Assembly: GCF_001424045.1 (NCBI RefSeq)
Contig: NZ_LMQB01000001.1
Coordinates: 160,083-224,082 of the forward strand
Source of the DNA: Rhizobium sp. Leaf371
GTDB taxonomy: Bacteria; Pseudomonadota; Alphaproteobacteria; Rhizobiales; Rhizobiaceae
Direction of reading: 5' to 3'
Length of the DNA stretch: 64,000 nt
In this document: one piece after another, positions 17,515-26,203 of the stretch
Position numbering within the stretch: the first letter of the stretch is position 1
How the letters are laid out: the number at the start of each line of letters is the position of its first letter
Translations under genes and position numbers: made by a program
Notes under the pieces: model-generated
The model's input: only the letters and a program-made list of their open reading frames with translations
Databases searched by the model: none
What the model was told of the DNA's origin: nothing

Positions 17515-18690
17515 ATGGTTGAGGTGCAGACCCTGCTGGTCTCGGGCGTTTTGGCACGAGCGGGTTTTCTGATTATTTTTATTCTCTACAGTTTCCGGCC
17601 CGGCGCGGTGACTGCGTATCGTTTCTGGACGCTCAGCATCATCTGTTCGGCTGCGGGTCTCTGGCTGACCTATCAGGATGCCAATTACCCGAACTTCAGT
17701 CCGGAGAACGGCGCGCTCATCTATTTCATCGTCACGATCAGCATCGTTTCGGTGCGGACGGGGGCAAAGTCGTTTTTCGGCGTCCCTCTCGACCCTTTCA
17801 GCTTTCTGGTGACGTCGATCGTGCCGGCGCTCGTCCACTGGAGCACGTCGACCGCGGGCTTGTCGACGCGCTACGTGCTGGCGCTGACCATGATCGTGCT
17901 GGTCTACACGCTGGCGACGGCCTCCTGGAGTTTCCTCAAACGTCGTCGGCAGACGCGTCTTCCGTCGCAGATCCTGATCGGCTCGGCGCTTGCCGTCTAT
18001 GCCGTGACGCTTGGGGCAACGGCGGTTTTGCTCGTCGTCGGGGAAGTTCTCGGCTATGGAGGGATCGGTCCGAGCAGCGACTATGTCTTCGTTTCGGTGT
18101 TCATCGACCAGACCTTCAGCGTCCTTATCTATGTCGGCCTCGTGGCGATGACGCTCGAGGAGGCGCAGCGGCATATGCGGGTGACGGCGACGACGGATCC
18201 CCTCACGGGTCTTGCCAATCGTCGCGGATTGGAGGAGCGGACGCTTGCGATCATCGGTGCCGGGCGCCGCCAGCAGCGGCCGATGGCCGTCCTGATCGCG
18301 GATATCGATCACTTCAAGTCGATCAACGACCGCTACGGCCATGCGTCCGGGGATATCGTCCTGAAACAATTTGCCGAGCGACTGCAGAACCACCTCAAAC
18401 GACAGCAGGATGTGCTCGCCCGCTGGGGCGGAGAGGAATTCGTCGCCGTGCTTCACGACGCCTCTCTGGAGGATGCGGTGCGACTTGCCGAACTGCTCTG
18501 TCGGGTGATCGAGGCAACGCCCTTCGAGGTGGGCAGCGAGACCATCCCGGTGACCGCGAGCATCGGTGTTGCGCTCTTCCGGGACGAGGAACCCCTCTTG
18601 GAACAGGCGATCCATATCGCCGATGCCGGGCTTTACGAAGCCAAGCGCACGGGACGCAACCGGGTCTGCGTCGGAGAGGTTCAGGGATAA
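17515..18690 (+). CDS. Membrane-bound diguanylate cyclase (GGDEF)
   Basis: 391-residue protein with about six membrane segments (residues 1-220) followed by a GGDEF domain. The active site is GGEEF, with TDPLTGLANRR and DIDHFKSINDRYGHASGD intact, so it should make c-di-GMP. The product-inhibition site RxxD is present five residues before the active site (RQQD). AGGGGAG about 6 nt before the ATG at 17515 decides the start over an in-frame ATG 51 nt earlier. The 122-bp gap shared with the divergent OmpW gene is strikingly AT-rich and probably contains both promoters. The sensing region matches no named domain I recognise. Confidence 0.92.
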   Translation: MVEVQTLLVSGVLARAGFLIIFILYSFRPGAVTAYRFWTLSIICSAAGLWLTYQDANYPNFSPENGALIYFIVTISIVSVRTGAKSFFGVPLDPFSFLVTSIVPALVHWSTSTAGLSTRYVLALTMIVLVYTLATASWSFLKRRRQTRLPSQILIGSALAVYAVTLGATAVLLVVGEVLGYGGIGPSSDYVFVSVFIDQTFSVLIYVGLVAMTLEEAQRHMRVTATTDPLTGLANRRGLEERTLAIIGAGRRQQRPMAVLIADIDHFKSINDRYGHASGDIVLKQFAERLQNHLKRQQDVLARWGGEEFVAVLHDASLEDAVRLAELLCRVIEATPFEVGSETIPVTASIGVALFRDEEPLLEQAIHIADAGLYEAKRTGRNRVCVGEVQG

Positions 18691-18716
18691 GGGCTCTGCC
18701 GCCGTCCCGCCGTCGA

Positions 18717-19547
18717 TCAGAGATCGATGACTTGGCCGTCATAGGCCGGGAAGGCACCGGGGAAGAGGATCTTTGCCTTCTTCCCCACCGCATCGAGGGC
18801 ATCGTCCGTGCGGAAGGGGGCGTGATGCATGAAGGCGACGCGCTTGGCGCCGGCCGCCTTGGCCAGACGGATGCCCTGTTCCCACGAGGAATGGCCATAG
18901 CCGACATGCCGTTCCATCTCGGCATCGTCATACATGGCGTCGTAGATGAAAAGGTCGCAGCCTTCGATCAGTTCGAGAACGGCGGGATCGAGCACGCCGG
19001 GATGGTGTTCCGTATCGGTGATGAGCGCGCAGGCCCGTCCACCCCATTCGACGCGGTAGCCGACGGCGCCGCCCGGATGGTTGAGGCTGCCGGTGCGGAT
19101 CTCGATGCCGGACACCGGGGCGAGGCGATCGCCCGATCGGAAATCCCGCGCGTCGAGCGCGGCGCGGCAGATATCGGGCTCGACCGGGAACCAGGGCGGC
19201 CGCATGAACTCGCCGATCATCTGGCGCGTCGACATGCGCCCGGCGAGATGGCCGGACCAGATCGTGACGTCGGCCGAATGATCGTAGAGGGGCGGGAAGA
19301 ACGGCAGGCCGATGATGTGGTCATAATGGCAGTGGGTGAAGAACAGGTTGAACGCGGACACGCCTTCGGCCTTCAGGGCCATGCCGGCCGGCATCAGTCC
19401 GGACCCTGCGTCGAAGATCAGGCGTTCGTTTCCGCATTGCATCTCGATGCAGACGGTCCGACCGCCATAGCGCTGGAATTCGGCCCCCGATACCGGCAGG
19501 CTTCCTCGAACGCCCCAGAAACGTACGCGAAACACATGATCGTTCAC
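18717..19547 (-). CDS. Metallo-beta-lactamase-fold hydrolase (PhnP-like)
   Basis: 276-residue MBL-fold protein starting RVRFWGVRGSLPVSG, the typical start of the PhnP/RNase-Z-like branch. The metal motif is THCHYDH (residues about 75-81), with a later His (SLNHPGGAVGY), Asp (TDTEHHPG) and terminal FMHHAPF. The GTG start was chosen because GGAAG sits 6 nt before it; an ATG 30 nt upstream has none. Members hydrolyse phosphodiesters, including cyclic nucleotides in some cases; the substrate here is unknown. It is divergent from the metallophosphoesterase gene. Confidence 0.83.
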   Translation of the reverse strand: MNDHVFRVRFWGVRGSLPVSGAEFQRYGGRTVCIEMQCGNERLIFDAGSGLMPAGMALKAEGVSAFNLFFTHCHYDHIIGLPFFPPLYDHSADVTIWSGHLAGRMSTRQMIGEFMRPPWFPVEPDICRAALDARDFRSGDRLAPVSGIEIRTGSLNHPGGAVGYRVEWGGRACALITDTEHHPGVLDPAVLELIEGCDLFIYDAMYDDAEMERHVGYGHSSWEQGIRLAKAAGAKRVAFMHHAPFRTDDALDAVGKKAKILFPGAFPAYDGQVIDL

Positions 19548-19681
19548 AGTTTGCTTCCAGTTTCGACCTGCCACCATCACATGGCGTGCCGCGACTGTCC
19601 CTCTCTCTTGCGCGGGTCAGGATCGACCCTGCCGGCTTCTGTGTCCGGCCGTATTTTTGACATGTTATCCAAACTGTCCAC

Positions 19682-21505
19682 ATGAAGCGAGACAGGCATT
19701 CGCTTTTTCTCGCGTCCCGTGCCAGAGACAGGGTCACGCTATCCGATCCCGATTTCGAAACCGTTGCCGTTGCCATGCCTTTTGAGGTTTTTTCGCCGAT
19801 CGCCGTGATCGCAGACGCCCATGTCCACGATCCCGCCGCCGATTTCGGTTTTCCCGGCGCTGCGCAGACCGGGGGCCTGTCCGTGCGGCCCCTGGCGGAG
19901 GCGGCCCGATCGACCCGGGTGTTCAACGAGAGCCTCCAGGCCTTCCGCACCGCGCTCGACGATGTCGCCGCCCGCGGCATCCGGCATGTGGTTCTCCTCG
20001 GCGACTACACCGATGACGGCCAGATCGCGACGACGGCAGCGGTTGCGGCCATCCTCGAGGACTACGGCACGCGGCACGGCATCGCCTTCTTCGCCTTGCC
20101 CGGAAACCACGACATCTTCGGCGATGCCGGTCGGCACCGGACGAAACGGTTTCTGGACGCCGACGGATCGAGCGCCGTGGTGACGAGCCATCCGGTCACC
20201 GCCGTGCACGATCCCTTGCCGGCCGCCATTCCGCGCGACCTCCCGGTCACCGTGTCGCCTTCCATGTTCTGCCCCGGCTATCCCGACGGGCTGATACCGC
20301 TGAAAGAGCACGGCTATTTTCCGCAGAACGGCTATCTCCACTGGGAAACGCCGTTCGGGCCGCGGGGCGAAATCGATGAGCGGATGTTCATCGCGGTCTC
20401 GGACAGCGGGGAAACATGCCGGCCGCTGATGGAGGCATCCTATCTGGTCGAGCCTGTCGAAGGCCTGTGGCTGCTGATGATCGACGCGAATGTTTTCGTG
20501 CCCCTCGACGGATCGGACGACTGGGTCGACAGCACATCGGCCGGATGGAATGCGATGCTGGTGCACAAACGCCATGTGATTTCCTGGATGAAGGACGTCG
20601 GCGCGCGGGCGGCGCGGCGCGGCAAGCGTCTCGTCGCGTTCTCCCACTATCCCGCGCTCGATCCGCTGGATGGAACGCGGGCCGCCGAGATCGCGCTTCT
20701 GGGGCCGACGGCGACGTCCGGCCGCATTCCGGACGATGCTGTCGGAGAGGCATTCATCGAGGCGGGGATATCGCTGCATTTCAGCGGCCATCTCCATGTC
20801 AACGACACGGCGCGGATGCGGCGCGGCGAACGGGCGTTCGTCAACGTGGCCGTGCCCTCGCTTGCCGGTTTCCCGCCGGCCTACAAGATCCTGACGCTGC
20901 GCGCCGGTGCGGCCGAGATCGAGACGGTTTCGCTGGGGGATATGCCGATGGATGCCGCGATCGGGGCGCTCTACGCCGCGGAAGTGCGGCGGACCAATGT
21001 CCAGACCGGCGGCATGGCAGAGGCGACGCGCTATGGAGCGTTTCTCTCGGCGCATATCGGGCATCTCGCCTGGCGGAGACACCTGAAGCGCGAGTGGCCG
21101 GCAGCGCTCGCGGCGCTGTTGCGGGCCGCCACGCTCGGCGATCTCGCGCGGCTGGCCGTCCGGCCCGTGGTGCCGATGGACGTCGCCGTCGCGATGCTTG
21201 CCGTAGCGTCCGGACCGTCGCGATCTCGGGAGATGAACGGCCCCGAATCCTTGTCGGCCATCGCCTTCCTCGGCGACTGGTACCGCCTGCGTATGGGAAG
21301 CGATCTCGGAGCGATTGCCATCAGCCCGCAGCGCATGCGCTTCTATGACCGGCTCTCAGCGCTCTATCTGGCGCAGGCCTGGCCGGACGGCTCCGCCCAG
21401 AGCGGCATCGCCGCGATGCTGTCGATGTTCGAGGCCTACCGCAGCGGACTGCCCGCGATCGATTTCCGGATCGACCTTTTGAGCGGCGAGATCACCGAGA
21501 TGTAA
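19682..21505 (+). CDS. Large calcineurin-like metallophosphoesterase
   Basis: 607-residue cytoplasmic protein. The two-metal phosphoesterase site is complete in order: DAHVHD (about 42-47), LLGDYTDDG (about 103-111), LPGNHDIFGD (about 138-147), FSHYPALD and SGHLHVND. The last 200 residues are helical, with no recognised domain, making it about twice the size of cAMP phosphodiesterase CpdA. The start is uncertain: neither the ATG at 19682 nor the in-frame ATG at 19775 has a good ribosome-binding site. It might hydrolyse a cyclic nucleotide, given the neighbouring cyclic-nucleotide-binding protein, but that is inference. It ends 23 nt from the convergent gene. Confidence 0.8.
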   Translation: MKRDRHSLFLASRARDRVTLSDPDFETVAVAMPFEVFSPIAVIADAHVHDPAADFGFPGAAQTGGLSVRPLAEAARSTRVFNESLQAFRTALDDVAARGIRHVVLLGDYTDDGQIATTAAVAAILEDYGTRHGIAFFALPGNHDIFGDAGRHRTKRFLDADGSSAVVTSHPVTAVHDPLPAAIPRDLPVTVSPSMFCPGYPDGLIPLKEHGYFPQNGYLHWETPFGPRGEIDERMFIAVSDSGETCRPLMEASYLVEPVEGLWLLMIDANVFVPLDGSDDWVDSTSAGWNAMLVHKRHVISWMKDVGARAARRGKRLVAFSHYPALDPLDGTRAAEIALLGPTATSGRIPDDAVGEAFIEAGISLHFSGHLHVNDTARMRRGERAFVNVAVPSLAGFPPAYKILTLRAGAAEIETVSLGDMPMDAAIGALYAAEVRRTNVQTGGMAEATRYGAFLSAHIGHLAWRRHLKREWPAALAALLRAATLGDLARLAVRPVVPMDVAVAMLAVASGPSRSREMNGPESLSAIAFLGDWYRLRMGSDLGAIAISPQRMRFYDRLSALYLAQAWPDGSAQSGIAAMLSMFEAYRSGLPAIDFRIDLLSGEITEM

Positions 21506-21528
21506 GACCCGTTGTTGCGATCCGGGGC

Positions 21529-21990
21529 CTATTCGAGTTCCCGAACGCGGCTGCGGGCTTCGGTCAGCTCGCTCGTCGTGTGGCTCAGCCGGTCGGCCAG
21601 CACCCGCATGATCTCGATGGTGATTTCCGGAAAGTCGGTGAGCAGCTTGATGAAATGGTCCTTGCGGATGCGCAGGGCCTCGACGGTCGTCGTCGTCTTC
21701 ACGGTTGCCGTTCTCGACACGTCGCAGAGGATGGCGATTTCACCGACGATCGAGTTGCGCTCGACTTCGGCCACGCGGATCGGGCCGGTTGCCGAGTCGA
21801 CCAGGATCTCTGCCTTGCCGTCGAGCACGACATAGGCTGCATCGCCGGCATCGCCCTGGTGGAAGAGCGTTTCGCCGACGCCATAGCTCACCCGATCCGA
21901 GGTGAAGGCCAGCAGCTTCAGCTTGCCCGCTTCGACGCCGGAAAAGAGCGGCACCCGCCGCAGCATCTGCACTTCGTCCTTCAGCAACAT
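21529..21990 (-). CDS. Cyclic-nucleotide-binding domain protein without DNA-binding domain
   Basis: 153-residue protein that is essentially one cyclic-nucleotide-binding (CRP-like) beta-roll, with a C-terminal helix (LADRLSHTTSELTEARSRVR) likely to mediate pairing. The phosphate-binding cassette looks functional: VGEIAIL followed by the Arg of SRTATV. There is no helix-turn-helix, so it must act by protein contact. The start MLLKDEVQMLRRVPLF was preferred; two in-frame ATGs lie 18 and 60 nt upstream. It is the last gene of a long co-directional run, 108 nt after the degenerate ABC protein, which is its most likely partner. Confidence 0.82.
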   Translation of the reverse strand: MLLKDEVQMLRRVPLFSGVEAGKLKLLAFTSDRVSYGVGETLFHQGDAGDAAYVVLDGKAEILVDSATGPIRVAEVERNSIVGEIAILCDVSRTATVKTTTTVEALRIRKDHFIKLLTDFPEITIEIMRVLADRLSHTTSELTEARSRVRELE

Positions 21991-22098
21991 CAGCTCGTCA
22001 ACTCCCATATTCGGCGGTACATGCCCTGAACGTTCCGGGTGCGGCAGCACTGCCCGCCCGTCGTCTGGTGCCTGCCAATCTTCCGGTCCCCGTAGGTA

Positions 22099-24900
22099 TC
22101 ACGAGGTTACCAACTGTTTAAAGACGCCGTCATTGTTGAACAGATTGGCGTGCGTGTCATCCTCGACCAGCGCGCCGCGATCAAATACCAGAACGCGCTC
22201 GAACAGTTTCGTCAGGCCGTTGTTCGACAGGACCCAGATCACGGCGGGGTTGGCGCCGTTGCGGGTCAGAAGCTTCATCACGTCGCGGACGATTTCGTCC
22301 TGCAGCCGGTGATCGAGGCTGGGAAGGGGCCTGTTGAAGACATAATAGTCCGAGCGGCGGATGATGGCGCGGGCCAGATTGAGCTTCTGCCGCTGGACAG
22401 CGGTCAGCCGCTTGCCGCCGGCGCCCAGATTGAAGTCGAGACCGATATCCAGCACCTGCTCGATCAGGCCCTGCGAGTTCAGGAGCGAGGAGACAATGGC
22501 GCGGATGCGCTTGGAACCGTCTGTGTGCTTGTGGCTGATACGGCCGAACAGCACGTTGTCCATCAGGCTGGCCGAGGCGAGGTACTTCTCCGGATCGTAG
22601 CGCTCGATGTCGTGGGTGAGGTCTTCCGGCATGTTCGCGTGGAACTGGCGGCGAACCTCGACGATCTGCGCCATCAGGTCGTCGGTCAGGAGACCGAAAC
22701 GGTGGCGGGGCTCGACGTAGTTGAAGCTCAGCCGGATGATCTGGTAGCGGTCGTCCTCGTTGGCGGTCTCCAGGCCCTTGCCGGCATATTTCTGCAGCAG
22801 AAGCTGGTAGGCCGGAATATCGTCCGCCGTCATGAAGGTCAGCTGCTGGAAGAAGGGATGATCCGGCGGCAGGTCAGCGAAAAGCTCGACCGCGTTCTCG
22901 GCAATCTGGTAGCCCATGTCGAACAGCACGCTGTCGATCCCGGTTTCCGAGACGACCTTGCGGAAGTAGGGGTTCTTGGCGATGGCGCGGCCGGCAACGC
23001 TCGGGGCGGTCGCCGTGCCGAACAGCAGGTTTTCGCCGACGGTCGCTTCCATATTGTATTCGCCGGGCTCGAAATAGGCGATCAGCCCGTTGAGGCCGGC
23101 TTCTTCGAGTTCCTCGCGCAGGGCCTGGCGCATTTCCACGATGCTGGCCGCAAATTCCGGCCGGTCGGCGGGATCGATATTGGTGCGCAGAGCGAGGTCG
23201 AGAATGTCCTTCGACAATTGCACCGTGTCGAGCACGGCGAGGATCGAGGGGAACAGGTCCTCGGCATGCGTCGCGCCGGCGGCGACATAGTCGATCCAGT
23301 CGCCATTGACGTCGTAGTCGGGATTTCCGGCGAGCTTGGCTTCCGTCACTTCCCATTTGCGGTGGGCCGCGAGACTGCCTTCATAGGTCGCGGCGGCCAG
23401 CGGCGCATGTTTCAGGCCATAGAGCAGGTTGTCGCGCAGCGAGCCGTAGAAGAAGAAAGTGTCCGACGAGGCGTAGGTGATGCTGCGGCCGACGACCGAT
23501 TCCGGCATGTGCAGCAGATCTTCGCCGCCGAGCGTGACCTTGCCGCCCTCCGGCCAGATCAGGCGGCCGAAAGCCTCGGCCAGAACGTCGCCGCCGCTGG
23601 CCGCCCCGCCGATGATGGCCACCTTCTCGCCCGGCTTGATCTCGACCGACACATGCTCGAGTAGTCGCGCGCCGCTGTCGTCGGCCAGCGTGAGACCGGA
23701 TGCGGCCAGCGAGCCCGTCTTCTTGCAGGGCTCGCCATTGTCAGCACTTGAACGGGCCATGCCCGCAGCCGCCATGCCGGCACCGACCGCAACCGCACCT
23801 GCCGCACCGGCCGCACCGATCGTGGAGACGGCCTGGATCTTCGGATCGATCAGCGGATCGACCGTGAACTGCTCGACCACCTGGACATATTTCACCTGCA
23901 CGTCCTGGCGCAGCTGATCCCAGTCGATCAGCTCCTTCAGCGGGCCCGGCAGGTCCTTGTAGGCGCTGATGACGGCGACGAGCTGGCCGATGTCGAGCTG
24001 GCCGCGCAGAGCGAGATAGCCGCCGATGCAGTAGAACAGGAAGGGCGTCAGCTGTGCGAGGAAGTTGTTGATGAACTTCACCATGAACTTCCACTGGTAG
24101 AGATCGTAACGGATCTTGTAGATCCGCCCCAGCCGCGCGGCCACGTCGGCGCGCTCGTAGTTCGAGGTGTCGTAGGCGTGGATGGTGCCGATGCCGTCCA
24201 CGATTTCGCTCACGCGGCCGGCAAGTTCGCGCGCCGTGATCTGGCGCTCGCGGCCGAGCACGAGAAGGCGGCGGCGCATGCGCGGGATGATCGTCGCCTG
24301 GATGCCGACCATGAAGGCGGCGATGAAGCCGAGCCACATGTTCTGCATGAAGATGAAGGCGAGGGCGGTCAGCGCCTGTCCGCCGAGCAGAGCCGGCGAG
24401 ACGAAGGCGTCGCCGGTGAACCCGCCAAGCGGCTCCACCTCGTCCTTGACCATAGAGGAGACTTCCGCCCCCTTCATCCGCTTGAACTGGGTGGGGGGGA
24501 AGCGAAGGATGCGATCGACGAGTTCGAAGCGGATGCGGCGCAGCAGGCGTTCGCCGAGCCGGCCCTTATAGGTGTTGATGTAGAGCTTGAAGAGGCCGTT
24601 GACGATGACGAGCAGGAGGAAGATCACGCTCAGCGCGTAGAGCGTTTCCATCCGCGTCAGGTCGAGGCCGTCGAACAGGGTGACATCCCCGATCCAGGGC
24701 AGCGAGAAGGAGACGTCGAAGAACCGCTGGGTGGCGCCGGGCTGCTCGAAACCCTTTCCCTGGATCGGGCCGTTGACGATCTGCTTGGGCAGGTCGAACG
24801 ACAGGAAATACGGGATCATCGAGATGGCGACGATCATGAGGATCCACATTTGCTGCTTGCGCGTGTGGGTCCAGATGTAACGGGTAAGGCGGATATCCAT
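22099..24900 (-). CDS. ABC-exporter-like protein with degenerate, enlarged ATPase domain
   Basis: 933-residue membrane protein. Residues 1-345 form an ABC-exporter transmembrane domain with segments near 18-35, 88-106, 165-205 and 275-300, then a Gly/Ala-rich linker (361-383). The ATPase region (about 400-933) has lost its catalytic residues: the Walker A position reads GGAASGGD (no Lys), the signature reads KRLTAVQRQK, Walker B reads YYVFNRPLPSLD (no Asp-Glu pair), and the switch His is absent (WVLSNNG). It is about twice the normal domain size and contains three Q-loop-like segments (473-494, 606-627, 764-786), each ending DNLLYG, ENLLFG or DNVLFG. It probably does not hydrolyse ATP; function unknown. 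Confidence 0.85.
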   Translation of the reverse strand: MDIRLTRYIWTHTRKQQMWILMIVAISMIPYFLSFDLPKQIVNGPIQGKGFEQPGATQRFFDVSFSLPWIGDVTLFDGLDLTRMETLYALSVIFLLLVIVNGLFKLYINTYKGRLGERLLRRIRFELVDRILRFPPTQFKRMKGAEVSSMVKDEVEPLGGFTGDAFVSPALLGGQALTALAFIFMQNMWLGFIAAFMVGIQATIIPRMRRRLLVLGRERQITARELAGRVSEIVDGIGTIHAYDTSNYERADVAARLGRIYKIRYDLYQWKFMVKFINNFLAQLTPFLFYCIGGYLALRGQLDIGQLVAVISAYKDLPGPLKELIDWDQLRQDVQVKYVQVVEQFTVDPLIDPKIQAVSTIGAAGAAGAVAVGAGMAAAGMARSSADNGEPCKKTGSLAASGLTLADDSGARLLEHVSVEIKPGEKVAIIGGAASGGDVLAEAFGRLIWPEGGKVTLGGEDLLHMPESVVGRSITYASSDTFFFYGSLRDNLLYGLKHAPLAAATYEGSLAAHRKWEVTEAKLAGNPDYDVNGDWIDYVAAGATHAEDLFPSILAVLDTVQLSKDILDLALRTNIDPADRPEFAASIVEMRQALREELEEAGLNGLIAYFEPGEYNMEATVGENLLFGTATAPSVAGRAIAKNPYFRKVVSETGIDSVLFDMGYQIAENAVELFADLPPDHPFFQQLTFMTADDIPAYQLLLQKYAGKGLETANEDDRYQIIRLSFNYVEPRHRFGLLTDDLMAQIVEVRRQFHANMPEDLTHDIERYDPEKYLASASLMDNVLFGRISHKHTDGSKRIRAIVSSLLNSQGLIEQVLDIGLDFNLGAGGKRLTAVQRQKLNLARAIIRRSDYYVFNRPLPSLDHRLQDEIVRDVMKLLTRNGANPAVIWVLSNNGLTKLFERVLVFDRGALVEDDTHANLFNNDGVFKQLVTS

Positions 24901-25057
24901 GAAGGGCTGCCATCGAGACGAAGCGGAGACGACGCGGGGGACCAGGTGCTCGTCTGTCTCCTCCGTTCAGACGGAATCTATAGCACTCATAGCCGGAAAA
25001 CCACCCGCAAACGCGTTGTTCTCGGCGTCTCCCCCGACGCTTGCGCGGCCGCCCGTC

Positions 25058-26203
25058 CTACAGCGTGTCGCGCAGGATATCCGCCGTCCGGTCGGCGCCT
25101 TCCAGGTCGATCGACAGCTCTCCTTCGGGGAAGGCCGGGGCATCGAGACCGGCGCGGATTGCGGCGGCCATCCGCTCGGCCGAGAGGTCGGCATCCCCGA
25201 GCGTCGAGACGAGGCCGAGGCGTTCCAGCCGTTCGGCGCGGGCCGCCTGTTCCGTTTCGCCACCCGTGGTGAAGGGCACGACGATCGCCCGGCAGCGCGC
25301 CCGCAGGATGTCGCAGACGGTGTTGTAGCCGGCCTGCGACACCGAGAGACGGGCGACGGACAGGAGGCTGGCAAAGTCCGGTCTGAACCGGAAGACCTTG
25401 ACGTTGCCGACCACACCGGCGGCGATCGCATCATGATCGGCCTGGGCGAGGTTCGGGCCCGTGATCAGCGCCCAGGGCTTTTCCGGGCGGATGATGGCGG
25501 TTGCCCCGACGACCGCGTGCAGCACGTGCCGGCCGACCGCCCCGCCGCCCGCGGAAACGACGACCTCGAACCTGTCTGCGGGCGGCTCCGGCTGCGGCGG
25601 GGCGACGAGGCCGGTATAGACCACCTTGTCGGCGATTTCGTCGGCATGCGGAAAGGTCTCCTCGAGGCGAGCGAAGGTCGGATCGCCATGGATGAGGATG
25701 CGGTCGAAGTAGCGGTCGATGTAGTCGACCGTTTCCCGGTCGCGCTCCGGCTTGGGGCGCTTCTGCAGGATATCGCGGACCGAGGCGAAAATCTTCGGCG
25801 GCTCCGGCATGGCGCGGGCGGCGTCGAGGAAGGGCAGGAGCTCGAAGCGCATCTGCCGCCGGCCGAATGGAAAGGCCTCGGTGAGGATGGCGTGCGGTCG
25901 GGTTTCGTGGAGGATGGCGAGCAGGCGATCGCGGCGCATGTCGCGAAACGCGTCGTCCACCGGGTTGCCGTCCATGTCCTGCAGCGCGGAAAAACCCTCG
26001 TCGCTGGAGACGACGGGCGGCAGCGCGATGTGGCGGACGGCCGGGCCGGGAAAGCCGGAGACGGGCTTGCCGCCGGTCACGACCGTCACGTCGAAGCCCC
26101 GCACCGCGAGCGCATTGGCGATCCGGCTCGCCCGGGTGAGGTGGCCGATGCCGAGCAGGTGCTGGACGTAGAAGAGAACGCGTTTTGGTTCCGGATCGGT
26201 CAT
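25058..26203 (-). CDS. MurG-like (GT28-type) glycosyltransferase
   Basis: 381-residue GT-B glycosyltransferase. The N-terminus LFYVQHLLGIGHLTRA holds the GxGHxxR motif of MurG/GT28 proteins; the C-terminal donor domain shows VVSAGGGAVGRHVL and VSQAGYNTVCDILRARCRAI, with TTGGETEQAARAERL close to the usual donor-binding motif. It starts inside the stop codon of the preceding glycosyltransferase gene (ATGA overlap), which sets the start. It is the third of three consecutive glycosyltransferases and likely works with them on one glycan or glycolipid; donor and acceptor are unknown. Confidence 0.85.
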   Translation of the reverse strand: MTDPEPKRVLFYVQHLLGIGHLTRASRIANALAVRGFDVTVVTGGKPVSGFPGPAVRHIALPPVVSSDEGFSALQDMDGNPVDDAFRDMRRDRLLAILHETRPHAILTEAFPFGRRQMRFELLPFLDAARAMPEPPKIFASVRDILQKRPKPERDRETVDYIDRYFDRILIHGDPTFARLEETFPHADEIADKVVYTGLVAPPQPEPPADRFEVVVSAGGGAVGRHVLHAVVGATAIIRPEKPWALITGPNLAQADHDAIAAGVVGNVKVFRFRPDFASLLSVARLSVSQAGYNTVCDILRARCRAIVVPFTTGGETEQAARAERLERLGLVSTLGDADLSAERMAAAIRAGLDAPAFPEGELSIDLEGADRTADILRDTL

